A stretch of 64,000 nucleotides of DNA from assembly GCF_000428525.1 (NCBI RefSeq), contig NZ_AUAC01000002.1, positions 62,001 through 126,000 of the forward strand. Direction: 5' to 3'. The DNA is from Hellea balneolensis DSM 19091 (lineage in GTDB: Bacteria > Pseudomonadota > Alphaproteobacteria > Caulobacterales > Maricaulaceae). The translations under genes were made by a program, and so were the position numbers. Positions 26,761-35,207 of this stretch are shown in pieces (position 1 is the first letter of the stretch; each line of letters starts with the position of its first letter). The notes under the pieces were generated by a model. It was not told where the DNA came from and did not search any database. It saw only the letters and a program-made list of their open reading frames with translations.

Positions 26761-26812
26761 GAGGCGCTCATTAGCGAAAATAGCCTATTTTGCAAGGGTA
26801 AGCTGACGCCTC
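26761..26812 (-). promoter_or_regulatory. Nested inverted repeats in front of thrC
   Basis: GAGGCG (26761-26766) directly abuts the thrC ATG and pairs with CGCCTC (26807-26812). Between them is the near-perfect palindrome AAAATAG-C-CTATTTT (26777-26791). In the minus-strand RNA the outer arm would mask the ribosome-binding region of thrC. It could be a weak intergenic terminator for the regulator gene, an operator, or a translation-control hairpin. Only the symmetry is seen. Confidence 0.3.
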
Positions 26813-27426
26813 TAACTTACCGTTCGCACGGCATGAGCTAATATATTGACCATGGTAGCATGCAGAGGAACTTCACCCGCGTTTTTTATGCTGTGAGTTC
26901 GATCAGCTTTGTAACGTAAAGTCTCGCCGGACTTTACTGTCCAACGCTCGCCTTCGACCCTAACTTCGGCTTCACCCGACAGTATAGTCAGGTTTTCTAC
27001 GGAGCCCTCAGGATGAGCAGAGCTTTCGAGTATTCCATGAGGTTTTGCACGAAAGTCATACCATTGTACCCATTGAACAGTATCAATGGAGCCGATGATA
27101 CGTAGTTCACACAGGCCGTCTTCACTTTGTAAAAGCGGGGTATCTTGAATAGCAGATTTTTGGACCAGTGCTGATCCACTGTTTCCGCTGGACACAATAG
27201 CTTGCACACTTGTTCCGAGGGCTTGGCTTAAGCGCGACAGAGTTGCAAGCGAAGGATTAGCTTCATTCTTTTCGATCTGAGAAATCATTGATTTAGCGAC
27301 ACCGGAGCTTTCCGATAAATCGCCGAGGGACATTTTGTCAGCTGTGCGGAGCCGCAATATGGTTTGTCCTAGTTTTTCACCTAAGGCATCAGTTTGGGCG
27401 CAGGGTTGTCGTTTTTGTCTGGCCAT
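26812..27426 (-). CDS. XRE-family regulator with C-terminal cupin domain
   Basis: 204-residue transcription factor. The helix-turn-helix spans about residues 15-70, with SLGDLSESSGVAKSMISQIEKNEANPSLATLSRLS as its core. The cupin sensor domain spans about 110-195 and includes HPEGSVENLTILSGEAEVRVEGE and LRYKADRTHSIKN. Regulators of this build (E. coli SutR is one) sense small metabolites. It is divergent from cysG-DUF2849-cysI-cysH, and a perfect 16-bp palindrome lies between the two starts. I therefore propose that it controls sulfate assimilation and itself; this is inferred from position. Confidence 0.87.
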   Translation of the reverse strand: MARQKRQPCAQTDALGEKLGQTILRLRTADKMSLGDLSESSGVAKSMISQIEKNEANPSLATLSRLSQALGTSVQAIVSSGNSGSALVQKSAIQDTPLLQSEDGLCELRIIGSIDTVQWVQWYDFRAKPHGILESSAHPEGSVENLTILSGEAEVRVEGERWTVKSGETLRYKADRTHSIKNAGEVPLHATMVNILAHAVRTVS

Positions 27427-27470
27427 ATCTCACAAATTATTTACACGATGGGTCTGGATTATTCCTAACT

Positions 27471-27486
27471 GTTCTATATATAGAAC
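27471..27486. promoter_or_regulatory. Perfect 16-bp palindrome, candidate operator
   Basis: GTTCTATATATAGAAC is fully self-complementary. It lies 44 nt before the XRE-cupin ATG and 39 nt before the cysG ATG, in the only intergenic space the two divergent transcripts share. The length and AT-rich centre suit a dimeric helix-turn-helix regulator, most simply the neighbouring XRE-cupin protein. Confidence 0.6.
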
Positions 27487-27525
27487 GCAAAGACAAATCA
27501 AGCGAACAGTAAGCGCGGCCCGAAA

Positions 27526-28914
27526 ATGCGATATTTACCGATACATGTTGATACCAAAGATGCACAAATATTGATTGTGGGCGGTGAGGGGGCTGCTGAA
27601 GCGAAGCTCAGAACGCTGATTAAATCAGACGCTCACCTCCATGTGGTCGCTCCAGAAATTAGCCCTGAAATTACCCGTTGGTTGGATAAAGGCTTGTTAA
27701 AGCACTCATCGCGTGACTTTCAAGCTTCAGACTTAGAGGGCATTCGCCTTGTCTATGCGGCTACTGAAGATGATGAACTTAATTTAGAAATTGGCGACTT
27801 AGCCCGCTCAAAAGGGCTCCTAGTCAATGCTGCCGACCAGAAAGAGGCTTGCGATTTTATCACGCCAGCTTTGGTGGATCGCAGCCCCGTTATCGTTTCT
27901 ATCGGGACCGAGGGGACAAGCCCTAGCCTTGCTCGAGCCGTCAAAACTGATCTAGAAGCGCGACTTCCATCAGGTCTTGGAACCTTAGCTCTTATCATCA
28001 ACGACCTTCGTGCAAGAGTTAAAGCCGCAATTCCAAGTTTGGCCAGACGCCAGCTTTTTTGGGCCGATATTTTTGACGGTAAAGACTTGGTCAGTCAGTT
28101 GCGCGTCTCAGGGGAAGGCTTGACGCAACGCGTCGAAGATAAGCTCGAGGGCCATAATAAGCGTAAAGTTGGCGGTGTATCCCTCGTTGGCGCCGGGCCC
28201 GGTAACCCTGATTTGCTAACCTTGGCGGCGCGGCAAAAACTGCATAGCGCTGATGTCATCGTCTATGACCGTCTCGTCAGTCAAGGTGTTCTCGATTTTG
28301 GACGGCGTGAAGCTGAATATATATATGTGGGTAAAGAGCCGGGCGGAAAATCGACGCCGCAAGATGAAATAAATGCTATCATAATTAAGAAGGCTTTGGA
28401 CGGCGACACTGTTATCCGCCTCAAAAGTGGTGACCCGCTTATTTTTGGACGTGCAGATGAAGAGATCGACGCGTTGGAAACCGCGGGCATTTCCTATGAT
28501 ATTGTTCCAGGTATAACCTCTGCGGCCTCTGCTGCGGCCGAAATAGGCGCATCACTCACTACGCGCGGACACAATAAAGCAGTTTCTTTCCTGACAGGAC
28601 ATGATGCCAAGGGCTTTGCGGAACATGATTGGAAAGGTTTGGCCACTGGCGGAGCTCGTGCCGCTGTCTATATGGGTGTTGGGGCGTCAGGCTTTATTCA
28701 AGGGCGATTGCTGATGCATGGTGCGGAAAAGGACCTACCAGTTACCGTTGTAGAAAATGCGTCGCGGGAGTCGCAGATTATTGTCGCAACGACATTAGAA
28801 CGACTTGCTGAAGATATTAAATCTAATGGAATTAAAGGCCCTGCGATTTTGCTTCTAGGATATAAGCCTAGATCAATCGCGGAAGATTCATTTAAAACGG
28901 AGGCCGCTCAATGA
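27526..28914 (+). CDS. cysG: Siroheme synthase CysG (trifunctional)
   Basis: Makes siroheme from uroporphyrinogen III for the sulfite reductase encoded downstream. The N-terminal half (about 1-205) is the precorrin-2 dehydrogenase/sirohydrochlorin ferrochelatase part with the dinucleotide-binding segment ILIVGGEGAAEAKLRTL, SIGTEGTSPSLAR and a dimerisation domain. The C-terminal half (about 215-455) is the SAM-dependent uroporphyrinogen methyltransferase with LVGAGPGNPDLLTL, YDRLVSQGVLDF, RLKSGDPLIFGR and YDIVPGITSA. At 462 residues it is full length, as in enteric bacteria. The stop overlaps the next gene by 4 nt. Confidence 0.95.
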   Translation: MRYLPIHVDTKDAQILIVGGEGAAEAKLRTLIKSDAHLHVVAPEISPEITRWLDKGLLKHSSRDFQASDLEGIRLVYAATEDDELNLEIGDLARSKGLLVNAADQKEACDFITPALVDRSPVIVSIGTEGTSPSLARAVKTDLEARLPSGLGTLALIINDLRARVKAAIPSLARRQLFWADIFDGKDLVSQLRVSGEGLTQRVEDKLEGHNKRKVGGVSLVGAGPGNPDLLTLAARQKLHSADVIVYDRLVSQGVLDFGRREAEYIYVGKEPGGKSTPQDEINAIIIKKALDGDTVIRLKSGDPLIFGRADEEIDALETAGISYDIVPGITSAASAAAEIGASLTTRGHNKAVSFLTGHDAKGFAEHDWKGLATGGARAAVYMGVGASGFIQGRLLMHGAEKDLPVTVVENASRESQIIVATTLERLAEDIKSNGIKGPAILLLGYKPRSIAEDSFKTEAAQ

Positions 28915-29231
28915 GTACCTTGAAGCATAAGGGCAAAGGTCCTCAGAGCTTGACAGCTAATGAATTGCGCGAGGGCATGAATGTCTGGCTGACAGAAGAT
29001 TTTAATTGGTCACGCAAATATAGTGATGCGCTGCAAACTGAAGACGAAAGCGTCATTGAAAAGATGCAGGTTAAGGGTGAGGCCGATGAAAATGAGAACT
29101 TGGTCGTAGGTGTTTATTTCATCGATGTGGAACCCGACACAGGACTGCCTGTGCGTTACCGTGAAAAATTTCGGGTCAAGGGCCCGAGCTATGATACCGC
29201 TGACGAGCTCGGCCTGCAGAAAGTTAAATAA
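28911..29231 (+). CDS. DUF2849 protein of the sulfite reductase operon
   Basis: 106-residue cytoplasmic protein of the DUF2849 family, a small alphaproteobacterial family found next to sulfite reductase genes. Seen here: TANELREGMNVWLTEDFNWS, then a beta-rich segment ENLVVGVYFIDVEPDTGLPVRYREKFRVKGPSYDTADELG. No enzyme motif is present. It overlaps cysG by 4 nt and cysI by 1 nt, so all three are translationally coupled. An accessory or electron-transfer-related role in sulfite reduction is only inferred. Confidence 0.9.
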   Translation: MSTLKHKGKGPQSLTANELREGMNVWLTEDFNWSRKYSDALQTEDESVIEKMQVKGEADENENLVVGVYFIDVEPDTGLPVRYREKFRVKGPSYDTADELGLQKVK

Positions 29232-30883
29232 TGTATCGTTACGATGAATTTGATCATGAGGTTGTTCAATCTCGGGTAAAGCAATTTACGGCGCAAGTAG
29301 AGCGCCGATTGGATGGACGTTTAACAGAGGCACAATTCAGACCACTTCGCCTCATGAATGGTCTTTACCTACAGCTCCATGCTTACATGCTGCGCGTGGC
29401 AGTGCCATATGGAACTCTGTCTTCGAAACAGATGCGGCAGCTTGCCATGATAGCGGATAAATATGACCGAGGTTACGGTCACATCACAACGCGCCAGAAT
29501 GTGCAGTTTAACTGGCCAGAGCTCACCGATGTGCCCGACATCCTCCAGGATCTAGCAGATGTCGAAATGCATGGCTTCCAGACATCAGGCAATTGTATTC
29601 GCAATGTGACATCTGATCCCTATGCAGGGGCAACAGCTGAAGAAATCGAAGACCCACGTCCGACCGCAGAATTACTGCGCCAATGGTCAACACTCCACCC
29701 TGAATTTGCGTTCTTACCCCGTAAGTTCAAAATTGCCGTGGTCGCATCCAAGACAGACCGAGCTGTTATTCGTGCGCATGATATCGGAATCGAGATCGTT
29801 AAAAATGAGGCGGGTGAAGTGGGTTATCATATTATAGTTGGCGGAGGTTTAGGTCGCACGCCGATCATCGGCCAAACGCTACGCGCGTTCCTACCGCGTG
29901 AAGAATTGCTCCCATATCTCGAAGCGACATTGCGTGTTTATAACCGATATGGACGCCGGGATAATAAATATAAGGCGCGTATTAAAATCTTGGTTACTGA
30001 AACAGGTATCGAAGAGTTCACGAAGCAAGTCGAAGACGAATATGCGACGTTAGAACCTCTCGATATAGCGGTTTCACCTGAAGAAGTCGCGCGTATTACC
30101 GCTTACTTTGCAGACCCTGAATTTGAAAAACTGCCGGCTCATAACGATAGTTACAAAGCTAAATTGCTTGATGATAAAGACTTTGCGCTTTGGGCAGAAA
30201 ATAACCTAGCGGAGCACAAGCAGGACGGTTACGCCATCGTCAATATCTCCCTTAAACCGCTCGACCTTGCGCCGGGTGATATTACTGCGGAGCAAATGCG
30301 GGCTGTCGCTGATCTTGCGGATGAATATTCATTCAGTGAAATTCGCACGACTCATCAGCAGAATATAGTTCTACCTCATGTTAAAAAATCTGACCTATAT
30401 GCGCTTTATGAGGAACTTAAGAAAGTTAAGCTGGCCGCCGATAATATCGGCCTGATTTCCGACATCATTTGCTGCCCAGGAATGGATTTTTGTGCTCTGG
30501 CGACAGCTCGGTCTATTCCAGTTTCGCAAGCCATTGCGCAGCGTTTTTCTGACCCTGCGCGGCAACGCGCCATCGGTGAAATGCAGATTAAAATTTCAGG
30601 CTGCATCAATGCTTGTGGGCATCACCATGTTGGACATATTGGCATACTCGGGCTCGAAAAAGCGGGCGTTGAATTTTATCAAGTCAAGCTAGGGGGTGAT
30701 GCTTCTGAGAACGCAGCAGTGGGCAAAGTGACCGGGCCAGGCTTCAGTCAGGAAGAACTTGTCGATGGCATAGAGCGTCTTGTCGATTATTACCTCGAAG
30801 TCCGCGAAGACGAAGAACGCTTCATCGATAGCTTCAACCGGCTTGGCATGGCTCCGTTTAAGGAGGCGCTTTATGCCGCTTAA
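29231..30883 (+). CDS. cysI: Sulfite reductase hemoprotein (ferredoxin-type, CysI)
   Basis: Siroheme and 4Fe-4S enzyme reducing sulfite to sulfide. The 550 residues contain two ferredoxin-like half-domains and the siroheme domains: GYGHITTRQNVQFNWPEL at about 78-95 and TSGNCIRNVTSDPYAG. The cluster cysteines lie in CCPGMDFC (about 414-421) and in KISGCINACGHHHVG (about 456). The operon context (siroheme synthase and CysH) selects sulfite over nitrite as substrate. No CysJ flavoprotein is encoded here, so the electron donor is probably ferredoxin or another reductase. Confidence 0.93.
   Translation: MYRYDEFDHEVVQSRVKQFTAQVERRLDGRLTEAQFRPLRLMNGLYLQLHAYMLRVAVPYGTLSSKQMRQLAMIADKYDRGYGHITTRQNVQFNWPELTDVPDILQDLADVEMHGFQTSGNCIRNVTSDPYAGATAEEIEDPRPTAELLRQWSTLHPEFAFLPRKFKIAVVASKTDRAVIRAHDIGIEIVKNEAGEVGYHIIVGGGLGRTPIIGQTLRAFLPREELLPYLEATLRVYNRYGRRDNKYKARIKILVTETGIEEFTKQVEDEYATLEPLDIAVSPEEVARITAYFADPEFEKLPAHNDSYKAKLLDDKDFALWAENNLAEHKQDGYAIVNISLKPLDLAPGDITAEQMRAVADLADEYSFSEIRTTHQQNIVLPHVKKSDLYALYEELKKVKLAADNIGLISDIICCPGMDFCALATARSIPVSQAIAQRFSDPARQRAIGEMQIKISGCINACGHHHVGHIGILGLEKAGVEFYQVKLGGDASENAAVGKVTGPGFSQEELVDGIERLVDYYLEVREDEERFIDSFNRLGMAPFKEALYAA
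30861..30866 (+). promoter_or_regulatory. Strong Shine-Dalgarno deciding the cysH start
   Basis: A perfect AGGAGG lies inside the end of cysI, 6 nt before the ATG at 30873. The frame is open much further upstream (to 30780), but this site fixes the start of the DUF934-CysH fusion and gives a 11-nt overlap with cysI. Confidence 0.85.
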
Positions 30884-32060
30884 TTCAGTTTTGATAAAAG
30901 ACGGCCACTCGCAATCTGGCGACGATTATGATGATGTTCCGGCTCTTGAAGATTTCCTGAGCTCAAATAGCGGCGACGCTGTGCGGCTCCCAAATGACGT
31001 TGATTTAGAGACAGTGAAGTTACGCTTGTCTAATCTGAAAACAATCCTTGTTGATTTTCCCGCCTTTACAGATGGTCGCGGCTTTTCCATAGCGCGAGAG
31101 CTCCGTAAAAAATATGGCTATGAGAAATTGTTAATTGCCGAAGGTCCGCTCATCCCTGACCAATATGCCTTTGCGTTGCAATGCGGCTTTGATGCCATAG
31201 AAGTTGATGAGGAGACATTCGCGCGGCAAACAGAAAGTGATTGGTTTAACGCCATGGACTCTTTTGGCCTGACCTATCAACGCGGCTATGCTTTTAAACA
31301 AGGTCCGGCGCTTTCCGTTTTTGATGCACGCAAAACCTCTCGCGTTGCCGCAAATTCTGACGACCCTTATCACGGCGTTTCAGCCGAAACGGCTTTGCGA
31401 CAAGCCATCATACACTACGACGGCAAGATCGTTTTGGCCTCTTCATTAGGAGCTGACTCTGCTGTCATGCTGCACATGGTATCAAAAATAGACCCAGATT
31501 TACCGATTGTGTTTCTTGATACAGGTAAACATTTTCGTGAGACGCTGGCTTATCGCGACATGTTGATTGAAGATTTAGGGTTGACGAATTTTCAAAATAT
31601 TCGACCTGATGCGAAAGAAGTCAAAGCCGAGGATGCAGATGGTATGCTTAACCAAAGCGAACCGGATATGTGCTGTAATCTGCGAAAGGTTCGCCCGCTT
31701 GACCGTGTTCTAGAGGGATATGATGCGCGTATTACAGGCCGTAAGCGCTACCAAACGCGGGACCGCGCCAATATGCCGATTTTAGAACTCGGTGGACGTA
31801 TGGCCAAGGTCAACCCACTGGCTTATTGGACCGCAAAAGACGTGACCGCATATATGCGTAAACACGACCTGCCGCCCCATCCTATGTTAGCGCTAGGCTA
31901 TCTCTCTATTGGATGCCAGCCTTGCACAACACGTGTTGCAGAGGGAGAAGACCCCCGTGCAGGACGTTGGAGGAATAGCGAGAAGACTGAATGCGGTATT
32001 CACTATATCGATGGAAAATGGGTGCAGGTGCCGGAGAAGAAGACGTTTGAAGTTTTTTAG
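30873..32060 (+). CDS. cysH: DUF934-CysH fusion: adenylylsulfate (APS) reductase
   Basis: 395-residue fusion. Residues about 1-140 are a DUF934 domain (VLIDFPAF-like ILVDFPAFTDGRGFSIARELR, then LLIAEGPLIPDQYAFALQCGFDAIEV). Residues about 165-395 are a complete CysH with the PP-loop SSLGADSAVML (190-200), FLDTGKHF, and the catalytic Cys in the C-terminal ECGIH motif (Cys about 374). The cysteine pairs CC at 267-268 and CQPC at 348-351 are the 4Fe-4S ligands of APS reductases, so thioredoxin-dependent reduction of APS to sulfite is expected rather than PAPS reduction. In most alphaproteobacteria I know of, DUF934 and cysH are adjacent separate genes. No stop or frameshift separates the parts here. 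Confidence 0.92.
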   Translation: MPLNSVLIKDGHSQSGDDYDDVPALEDFLSSNSGDAVRLPNDVDLETVKLRLSNLKTILVDFPAFTDGRGFSIARELRKKYGYEKLLIAEGPLIPDQYAFALQCGFDAIEVDEETFARQTESDWFNAMDSFGLTYQRGYAFKQGPALSVFDARKTSRVAANSDDPYHGVSAETALRQAIIHYDGKIVLASSLGADSAVMLHMVSKIDPDLPIVFLDTGKHFRETLAYRDMLIEDLGLTNFQNIRPDAKEVKAEDADGMLNQSEPDMCCNLRKVRPLDRVLEGYDARITGRKRYQTRDRANMPILELGGRMAKVNPLAYWTAKDVTAYMRKHDLPPHPMLALGYLSIGCQPCTTRVAEGEDPRAGRWRNSEKTECGIHYIDGKWVQVPEKKTFEVF

Positions 32061-32081
32061 CCTAAACCTTACAATCGAGGT

Positions 32082-32405
32082 ATGTCGCGAGTAAGTGAAA
32101 AAGTAAAAAATATCAGCAGCTTGATAGCGGCTGCTTTGCTTTTCATTTTTCTCAGCTTGATGTTTTTTCCGTGGTTTAAGTGGGAAGAACAAAAGAGCAT
32201 AACGGGAACTGTCGAGAGATTGACGATTTCGCAAAGCACATATGGTTCCACTCCTTATTATGTAGTGCAACTTAAGAACGGAAAATTTATTAAAGTCAAA
32301 GCTCCATCGCAAAGTAATTACAAGAAAGATGACGAAATTAAGTTGAGATTGTTTATCGATAAAAGGAATGAAAACGTGCGTCGCTACGCCGTAAAGGTGC
32401 CATAG
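32082..32405 (+). CDS. Small single-pass membrane protein, unknown
   Basis: 107 residues. A basic N-terminus is followed by one transmembrane segment (about 12-32, SSLIAAALLFIFLSLMFFPWF). A predicted beta-rich, Lys-rich domain follows, with TPYYVVQLKNGKFIKVKAP, which reads like a small OB/SH3-type barrel. I recognise no named family. The ATG lies 21 nt after the cysH stop with GAGG almost touching it, so the start is not well supported. A longer frame runs antisense through the same bases but lacks any protein character. Confidence 0.6.
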   Translation: MSRVSEKVKNISSLIAAALLFIFLSLMFFPWFKWEEQKSITGTVERLTISQSTYGSTPYYVVQLKNGKFIKVKAPSQSNYKKDDEIKLRLFIDKRNENVRRYAVKVP

Positions 32406-32426
32406 TCTAATTACTTTTATAATAAT

Positions 32427-33119
32427 CTACGGTGATAGCCGTGCCGCATAACTCTCAAATTCAAACCGCCGCCCGCTATGAGCATTGAAGATGCCCGCTA
32501 CGCAGACTTCGTCATTGCGGATAGCCAGTAATGGTGCACCTGAAGATTTGTAATGGCCTCGGCAGTTTGTAGTAATGAGGTTGTTTTTGATGGATCTGAC
32601 TTTGCAAAAAGGTGACAGGCCCAAAGTGCCATTACCATCAATGGACTGAACGAGAACATATTTTGTGGATGTTTTGAGGTTCTCACAAATGTCAAAACCT
32701 GTGTGGGGTGTTAAATTAGGCCATTGCGCAACATCATAGGCGACGTCTTCTATTGTGCCGCTATCCTTAAAGTTTTTTGCCGTTTCTCCATCCTCAAGCA
32801 ATATCTTTCCAACTTTGCAGTGTTGGTTCTTTCTTTGCGCCATGGTCAAATTATGGGCGGCAGAAATGATGCGTGAACCCTCTTTGGTTTTTGCCACAAA
32901 AGCGGTTGAGGGTTTTCCGTTCGTGCCGCAATCTATCAACAAGGTGTTATCTTGAATGGTTTTCAAAACGGTGGAGGTAAAGCGCTCAATAGCCTCTTGG
33001 GAATACAGGCCTATGCGGTCCTCTTTTCCAAAGAAACTTTCGTAATTATGCGCATAACTTTGTGCGTTAGACGGACCCGCTAAAAACAATAGTGTTAATA
33101 GGACGAGGCTCACTCTCAT
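32427..33119 (-). CDS. Secreted trypsin-like serine protease
   Basis: 230 residues with a signal peptide ([20 protein letters not shown]) and a chymotrypsin-fold core. The catalytic triad can be placed at His89 (IISAAHN), Asp129 (VAYDVAQW) and Ser193 (KSSGAPLLA, against the usual GDSGGP). Six or so cysteines suggest disulfides outside the cytoplasm. The start overlaps hisIE by 4 nt, so it is translated as the last gene of the histidine operon, although no functional link is known. The oxyanion motif is not canonical, so activity is likely but not certain. Confidence 0.8.
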   Translation of the reverse strand: MRVSLVLLTLLFLAGPSNAQSYAHNYESFFGKEDRIGLYSQEAIERFTSTVLKTIQDNTLLIDCGTNGKPSTAFVAKTKEGSRIISAAHNLTMAQRKNQHCKVGKILLEDGETAKNFKDSGTIEDVAYDVAQWPNLTPHTGFDICENLKTSTKYVLVQSIDGNGTLGLSPFCKVRSIKNNLITTNCRGHYKSSGAPLLAIRNDEVCVAGIFNAHSGRRFEFESYAARLSP

Positions 33120-33724
33120 TTATGACGACCTGTAAGCTCTTTAATCACGCTCTCAAACTTAACATCCTTCGCCGTCAACAGCACCAGTAAATGATACACC
33201 AAATCAGCTGCCTCACTTGTGAGTTTATCCTCTGTCTCGGCCACAGCGGCGAGGGCGGTTTCTACGCCTTCTTCGCCGACCTTTTGTGCGGCGCGGCGTA
33301 AGGGGCCTTGCAGGAGGGAGGCTGTGTAGCTGCTATCTGCATCAGCGGATTTGCGGCCTTCAATAAGGTCTTCAAGATAGGCCAGAAATCCCAAACCTTC
33401 GGGGCCGGTTTCGCTAAAACAACTCACCGTGCCTTCGTGACAGGTTGGGCCTGTAGGCGTTGCACGAACCAGCAACGTGTCATTGTCACAATCGACTGTA
33501 ATGGATTGTAATTTCAGCGTATTTCCGCTAGTTTCGCCTTTTGTCCAAAGCTCTTGACGCGAACGACTATAAAATGTCACCAGCTCAGTATCCTGCGTCT
33601 TTGCAAGTGAAGCCTCATTCATATAGCCTAGCATAAGAACTTGTTCGGTCTTAGCGTCTTGGACAATTGCGGGAACGAGGCCGCCGCCTTTTTCCCAATT
33701 AATAGATGCATTATCGATTTTCAT
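33116..33724 (-). CDS. hisIE: Bifunctional HisIE (PR-AMP cyclohydrolase / PR-ATP pyrophosphatase)
   Basis: Catalyses steps 2 and 3 of histidine synthesis. Residues about 1-112 are His[31 protein letters not shown] and the metal-binding [10 protein letters not shown] with CHEGTVSCF. Residues about 115-202 are His[25 protein letters not shown] followed by [14 protein letters not shown]. At 202 residues it equals the fused enzyme of enteric bacteria. Most alphaproteobacteria keep hisI and hisE apart. It overlaps hisF upstream and the protease gene downstream by 4 nt each. Confidence 0.95.
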   Translation of the reverse strand: MKIDNASINWEKGGGLVPAIVQDAKTEQVLMLGYMNEASLAKTQDTELVTFYSRSRQELWTKGETSGNTLKLQSITVDCDNDTLLVRATPTGPTCHEGTVSCFSETGPEGLGFLAYLEDLIEGRKSADADSSYTASLLQGPLRRAAQKVGEEGVETALAAVAETEDKLTSEAADLVYHLLVLLTAKDVKFESVIKELTGRHK

Positions 33725-34488
33725 AATCTTATCTCTATGCCGCGCGATTTTAGATCGGCTTTTAGGTCAGGGATGGCGATGACGGATTTGTGGAAAACAC
33801 TTGCCGCCAAAGCACCATCCACATTCGCGTGTTTGAATACATCTTCAAAATGCTCGGTTGCGCCCGCCCCGCCAGACGCGATTAGCGGAACAGGGCAAAC
33901 TTTACGAACAGTTGATAACTGCTTGATATCATATCCTTTTCTAATACCGTCTTGGTTCATGCAATTCAGCACAATTTCGCCTGCGCCGCGCTCGGCGGCT
34001 TCGGCGGCCCAATCCAGAGTCTGACGTCCTGTCTCGCGCGTTTTGTCAGGATCGCCCGTATGGGATTTGACGCGATATGTGCCGTTCTCTTCAAATGTGT
34101 CGATACCAACGACAACACATTGACGACCATAGGCATCACAAAGCTCATTGATGAGCTCTGGCCGCGCGAGAGCTGGCGAATTGATACTAATTTTATCTGC
34201 GCCTGATGCCAGACGTGTGCCTGCAGCTTCTACCGTTTTAATGCCGCCCGCTACGCAGAAGGGTATGTCGATGGAGCGAGAGACCTTGCTGACCCAGTCA
34301 GGACTGACTGTGCGGTCATCAACGGAGGCTGTAATATCATAAAAGACCAGTTCATCCGCGCCTTCAGCGGCATAGCGCAGCGCAAGATCAACAATGCCGC
34401 CCACATCTTCGTGATTACGAAATTGCACGCCTTTAACCACGCGGCCATCACGCACATCCAGACAGGGAATAATACGCCGCGCTAACAC
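33721..34488 (-). CDS. hisF: Imidazole glycerol phosphate synthase subunit HisF
   Basis: Cyclase (TIM-barrel) subunit. With HisH-supplied ammonia it makes imidazole glycerol phosphate and AICAR from PRFAR. The 255 residues have the N-terminal catalytic Asp in [19 protein letters not shown], the second catalytic Asp in ITASVDDRT-type context, [10 protein letters not shown], and LIASGGAG near the end. It overlaps hisA upstream by 7 nt and hisIE downstream by 4 nt. Confidence 0.96.
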   Translation of the reverse strand: MLARRIIPCLDVRDGRVVKGVQFRNHEDVGGIVDLALRYAAEGADELVFYDITASVDDRTVSPDWVSKVSRSIDIPFCVAGGIKTVEAAGTRLASGADKISINSPALARPELINELCDAYGRQCVVVGIDTFEENGTYRVKSHTGDPDKTRETGRQTLDWAAEAAERGAGEIVLNCMNQDGIRKGYDIKQLSTVRKVCPVPLIASGGAGATEHFEDVFKHANVDGALAASVFHKSVIAIPDLKADLKSRGIEIRL

Positions 34489-35207
34489 GCGATCGCATCT
34501 TCAAGCGTAAAGCGTTCTTCATAGAGAGCTTTACCAATGATAACGCCATGAGGGTTGAGCGCTTTAAGCTCGGCGACATGGTCTAATGTTCCAACTCCGC
34601 CCGATGTAATGAGATCAAGCGTCGGGTAATTAGTCATAATTTGCTTGTAGAGATCAATGTTAGAGCCGCCTTCGACGCCGTCCCGGCCAATATCTGTGAC
34701 CAATATTGTTTTAAGGCCAGTGCCCATATAATCGTCAAGGACATGCCAAAGCGTGCGCTCTCCGGCCTCTGTCCAGCCGCGTGTGGCAGGATAAGGGTCT
34801 CCGTCCTCACCAATATTCACATCAAGCGCCACGCATACACGTTCTTGCCCGACTTCGGAAATCCAGAACTTGACCATTTGGGGATTAGTCACCGCTAAAG
34901 ACCCGATGACAGCGCGTTCGACACCGCCTTGAAGTAAGCGTTGAATTTGAGCCAACTCGCGTAATCCGCCGCCCGTTTGTACTTTTAAGCCACTTTCCGC
35001 AGCGACATCCAAGATAAGATCTGTTTGAGCTGTTTTACCGTCCTTGGCACCGTCAAGATCTACAACATGCATCCATTCAGCCCCAGCTGCTGCATAGCTT
35101 TTAGCAACGTCCAAAGGAGGGACGGTATAGTCTGTTCGCTTATTAAAATCACCTTTTAGGAGGCGGACACATCCACCATCCATCAGATCTATTGCGGGGT
35201 ATATCAT
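34482..35207 (-). CDS. hisA: ProFAR isomerase HisA
   Basis: TIM-barrel isomerase for the fourth step, converting ProFAR to PRFAR. The 241 residues begin [21 protein letters not shown] with the catalytic Asp8. They also show LQTGGGLR-like VQTGGGLRE, the second Asp in [13 protein letters not shown] and [12 protein letters not shown]. It is homologous to HisF next to it. Overlaps with hisH (4 nt) and hisF (7 nt) show tight coupling. Confidence 0.96.
   Translation of the reverse strand: MIYPAIDLMDGGCVRLLKGDFNKRTDYTVPPLDVAKSYAAAGAEWMHVVDLDGAKDGKTAQTDLILDVAAESGLKVQTGGGLRELAQIQRLLQGGVERAVIGSLAVTNPQMVKFWISEVGQERVCVALDVNIGEDGDPYPATRGWTEAGERTLWHVLDDYMGTGLKTILVTDIGRDGVEGGSNIDLYKQIMTNYPTLDLITSGGVGTLDHVAELKALNPHGVIIGKALYEERFTLEDAIAC

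Noticed and set aside
31893-32312. 139-residue open frame on the minus strand over the end of cysH and the small membrane protein
   Set aside because: It runs antisense to a conserved CysH C-terminus and has irregular composition with no recognisable domain.
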